Assembly (NCBI GenBank): GCA_947630955.1
Contig: CANRJK010000003.1
Span: 1 to 40,072 of the forward strand
DNA from: an uncultured Bacilli bacterium
GTDB taxonomy: Bacteria > Bacillota_I > Bacilli_A > RF39 > UBA660
Reading direction: 5' to 3'
Length of the DNA stretch: 40,072 nucleotides
Position numbers and translations under genes: made by a program. Below the pieces are notes generated by a model. The model saw only the letters and a list, made by a program, of their open reading frames with translations. It was not told the origin of the DNA and did not search any database. The stretch's first letter is position 1. Each line of letters opens with the position of its first letter. Below are positions 39,845 through 40,072 of this stretch, in pieces.

Positions 39845-40072
39845 ATGAAACGAGTAAAAAATAAAAATATGATGGTGTTAATAGTAATTGTTATAGTAAC
39901 GTTAACAAGTAGTATAGGGTATAGCGCTTTACAGTCAAATTTAAAAGTAACAGCTGATTTAAATGTCTTAAAAGACTATATACCAGATGGGACACTATAT
40001 GATATGATGCATCATATATCAGAAATGGATAATGCAAGTAGTAAATATGTAAGTAATCCTAGTGGAGTAGAT
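39845..40072 (+). CDS. Exported surface protein with SipW-type signal peptide (partial, runs off the window)
   Basis: The first 76 codons are present with no stop. GGAGGG (39835-39840) precedes the ATG. The N-terminus is basic (MKRVKNKN), then hydrophobic (about 9-27), then 'GYSALQSNLKVTADLNV', which resembles the 'YATLSTNLSITFG' junction of the fibre array and suggests cleavage by the same SipW-type peptidase. The following 'DGTLYDMMHHISEMD' and 'SKYVSNPSGVD' resemble the start of large surface proteins of gut Firmicutes, as far as I recall. Expression is probably governed by the invertible promoter just upstream. Confidence 0.7.
   Translation, partial: MKRVKNKNMMVLIVIVIVTLTSSIGYSALQSNLKVTADLNVLKDYIPDGTLYDMMHHISEMDNASSKYVSNPSGVD

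Noticed and set aside
1-40072. Mycoplasma-type genetic code (TGA = Trp)
   Set aside because: Several well-identified genes end at TGA at their proper family length (trmD, murG, spoIIGA, symporter), and tryptophans are encoded by TGG.

Overview
The window is a very AT-rich, gene-dense stretch of a low-GC Gram-positive chromosome. TGA is used as a stop codon (for example at the ends of the trmD, murG and spoIIGA genes), so the code is the standard bacterial one and not that of Mycoplasma or Spiroplasma. An intact murG-murB-divIB-ftsA-ftsZ cluster followed by spoIIGA-sigE shows a walled bacterium from a spore-forming lineage. The best fit is an uncultured, compact-genome, gut-type member of the Bacilli (Erysipelotrichales/RF39-like relatives of the Mollicutes). 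That placement is inferred from gene content and style, not from a marker-gene search.

Layout. 1-4.6 kb: end of an upstream unit, two paralogous membrane-anchored proteins of unknown function, a dicarboxylate/amino-acid symporter, a ferritin-like protein and an unrecognised minus-strand gene. 4.7-8.1 kb: an unusual HAD/acyl-activating-enzyme fusion and a PlsC-type acyltransferase with a large insertion, probably a lipid-assembly pair. 8.1-10.9 kb: a 7TM hybrid histidine kinase with receiver and HPt domains, plus a stand-alone response regulator. 10.9-14.7 kb: Obg, a SpoU-type rRNA methyltransferase, RimM, TrmD and a small unknown. 14.7-17.3 kb: a surface protein with about six Big2 domains and a helveticin-J-like C-terminus. 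17.3-19.5 kb: rpsB-tsf, with a structured RNA leader and an S2 protein carrying a Lys-rich tail and a Rho_N/SAP-like module.

19.5-25.5 kb is the most distinctive locus. Five tandem paralogous exported proteins (about 200 aa, SipW-type signal peptides, TasA/camelysin-like organisation, four conserved cysteines) are followed by a SipW-type signal peptidase fused to a multi-TM domain and by a two-TM DUF5305-like protein. It looks like a multi-subunit version of a tapA-sipW-tasA fibre system.

25.5-39.6 kb is mostly housekeeping: YigZ/IMPACT, a serine hydrolase, UvrC, an unknown, MurG, MurB, DivIB/FtsQ, FtsA, FtsZ, a small minus-strand unknown, SpoIIGA, pro-sigma-E, an ABC-F ATPase and YlmH. At 39.65-39.83 kb two 22-bp inverted repeats enclose 140 bp that carries a strong promoter pointing away from the next gene, a truncated SipW-type surface protein at the window edge. 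This is the signature of a phase-variable invertible promoter caught in the OFF state.

Most transcription units end in recognisable intrinsic terminators, several with the stop codon buried inside the hairpin. I saw no rRNA, tRNA, CRISPR array, insertion sequence or recombinase gene.
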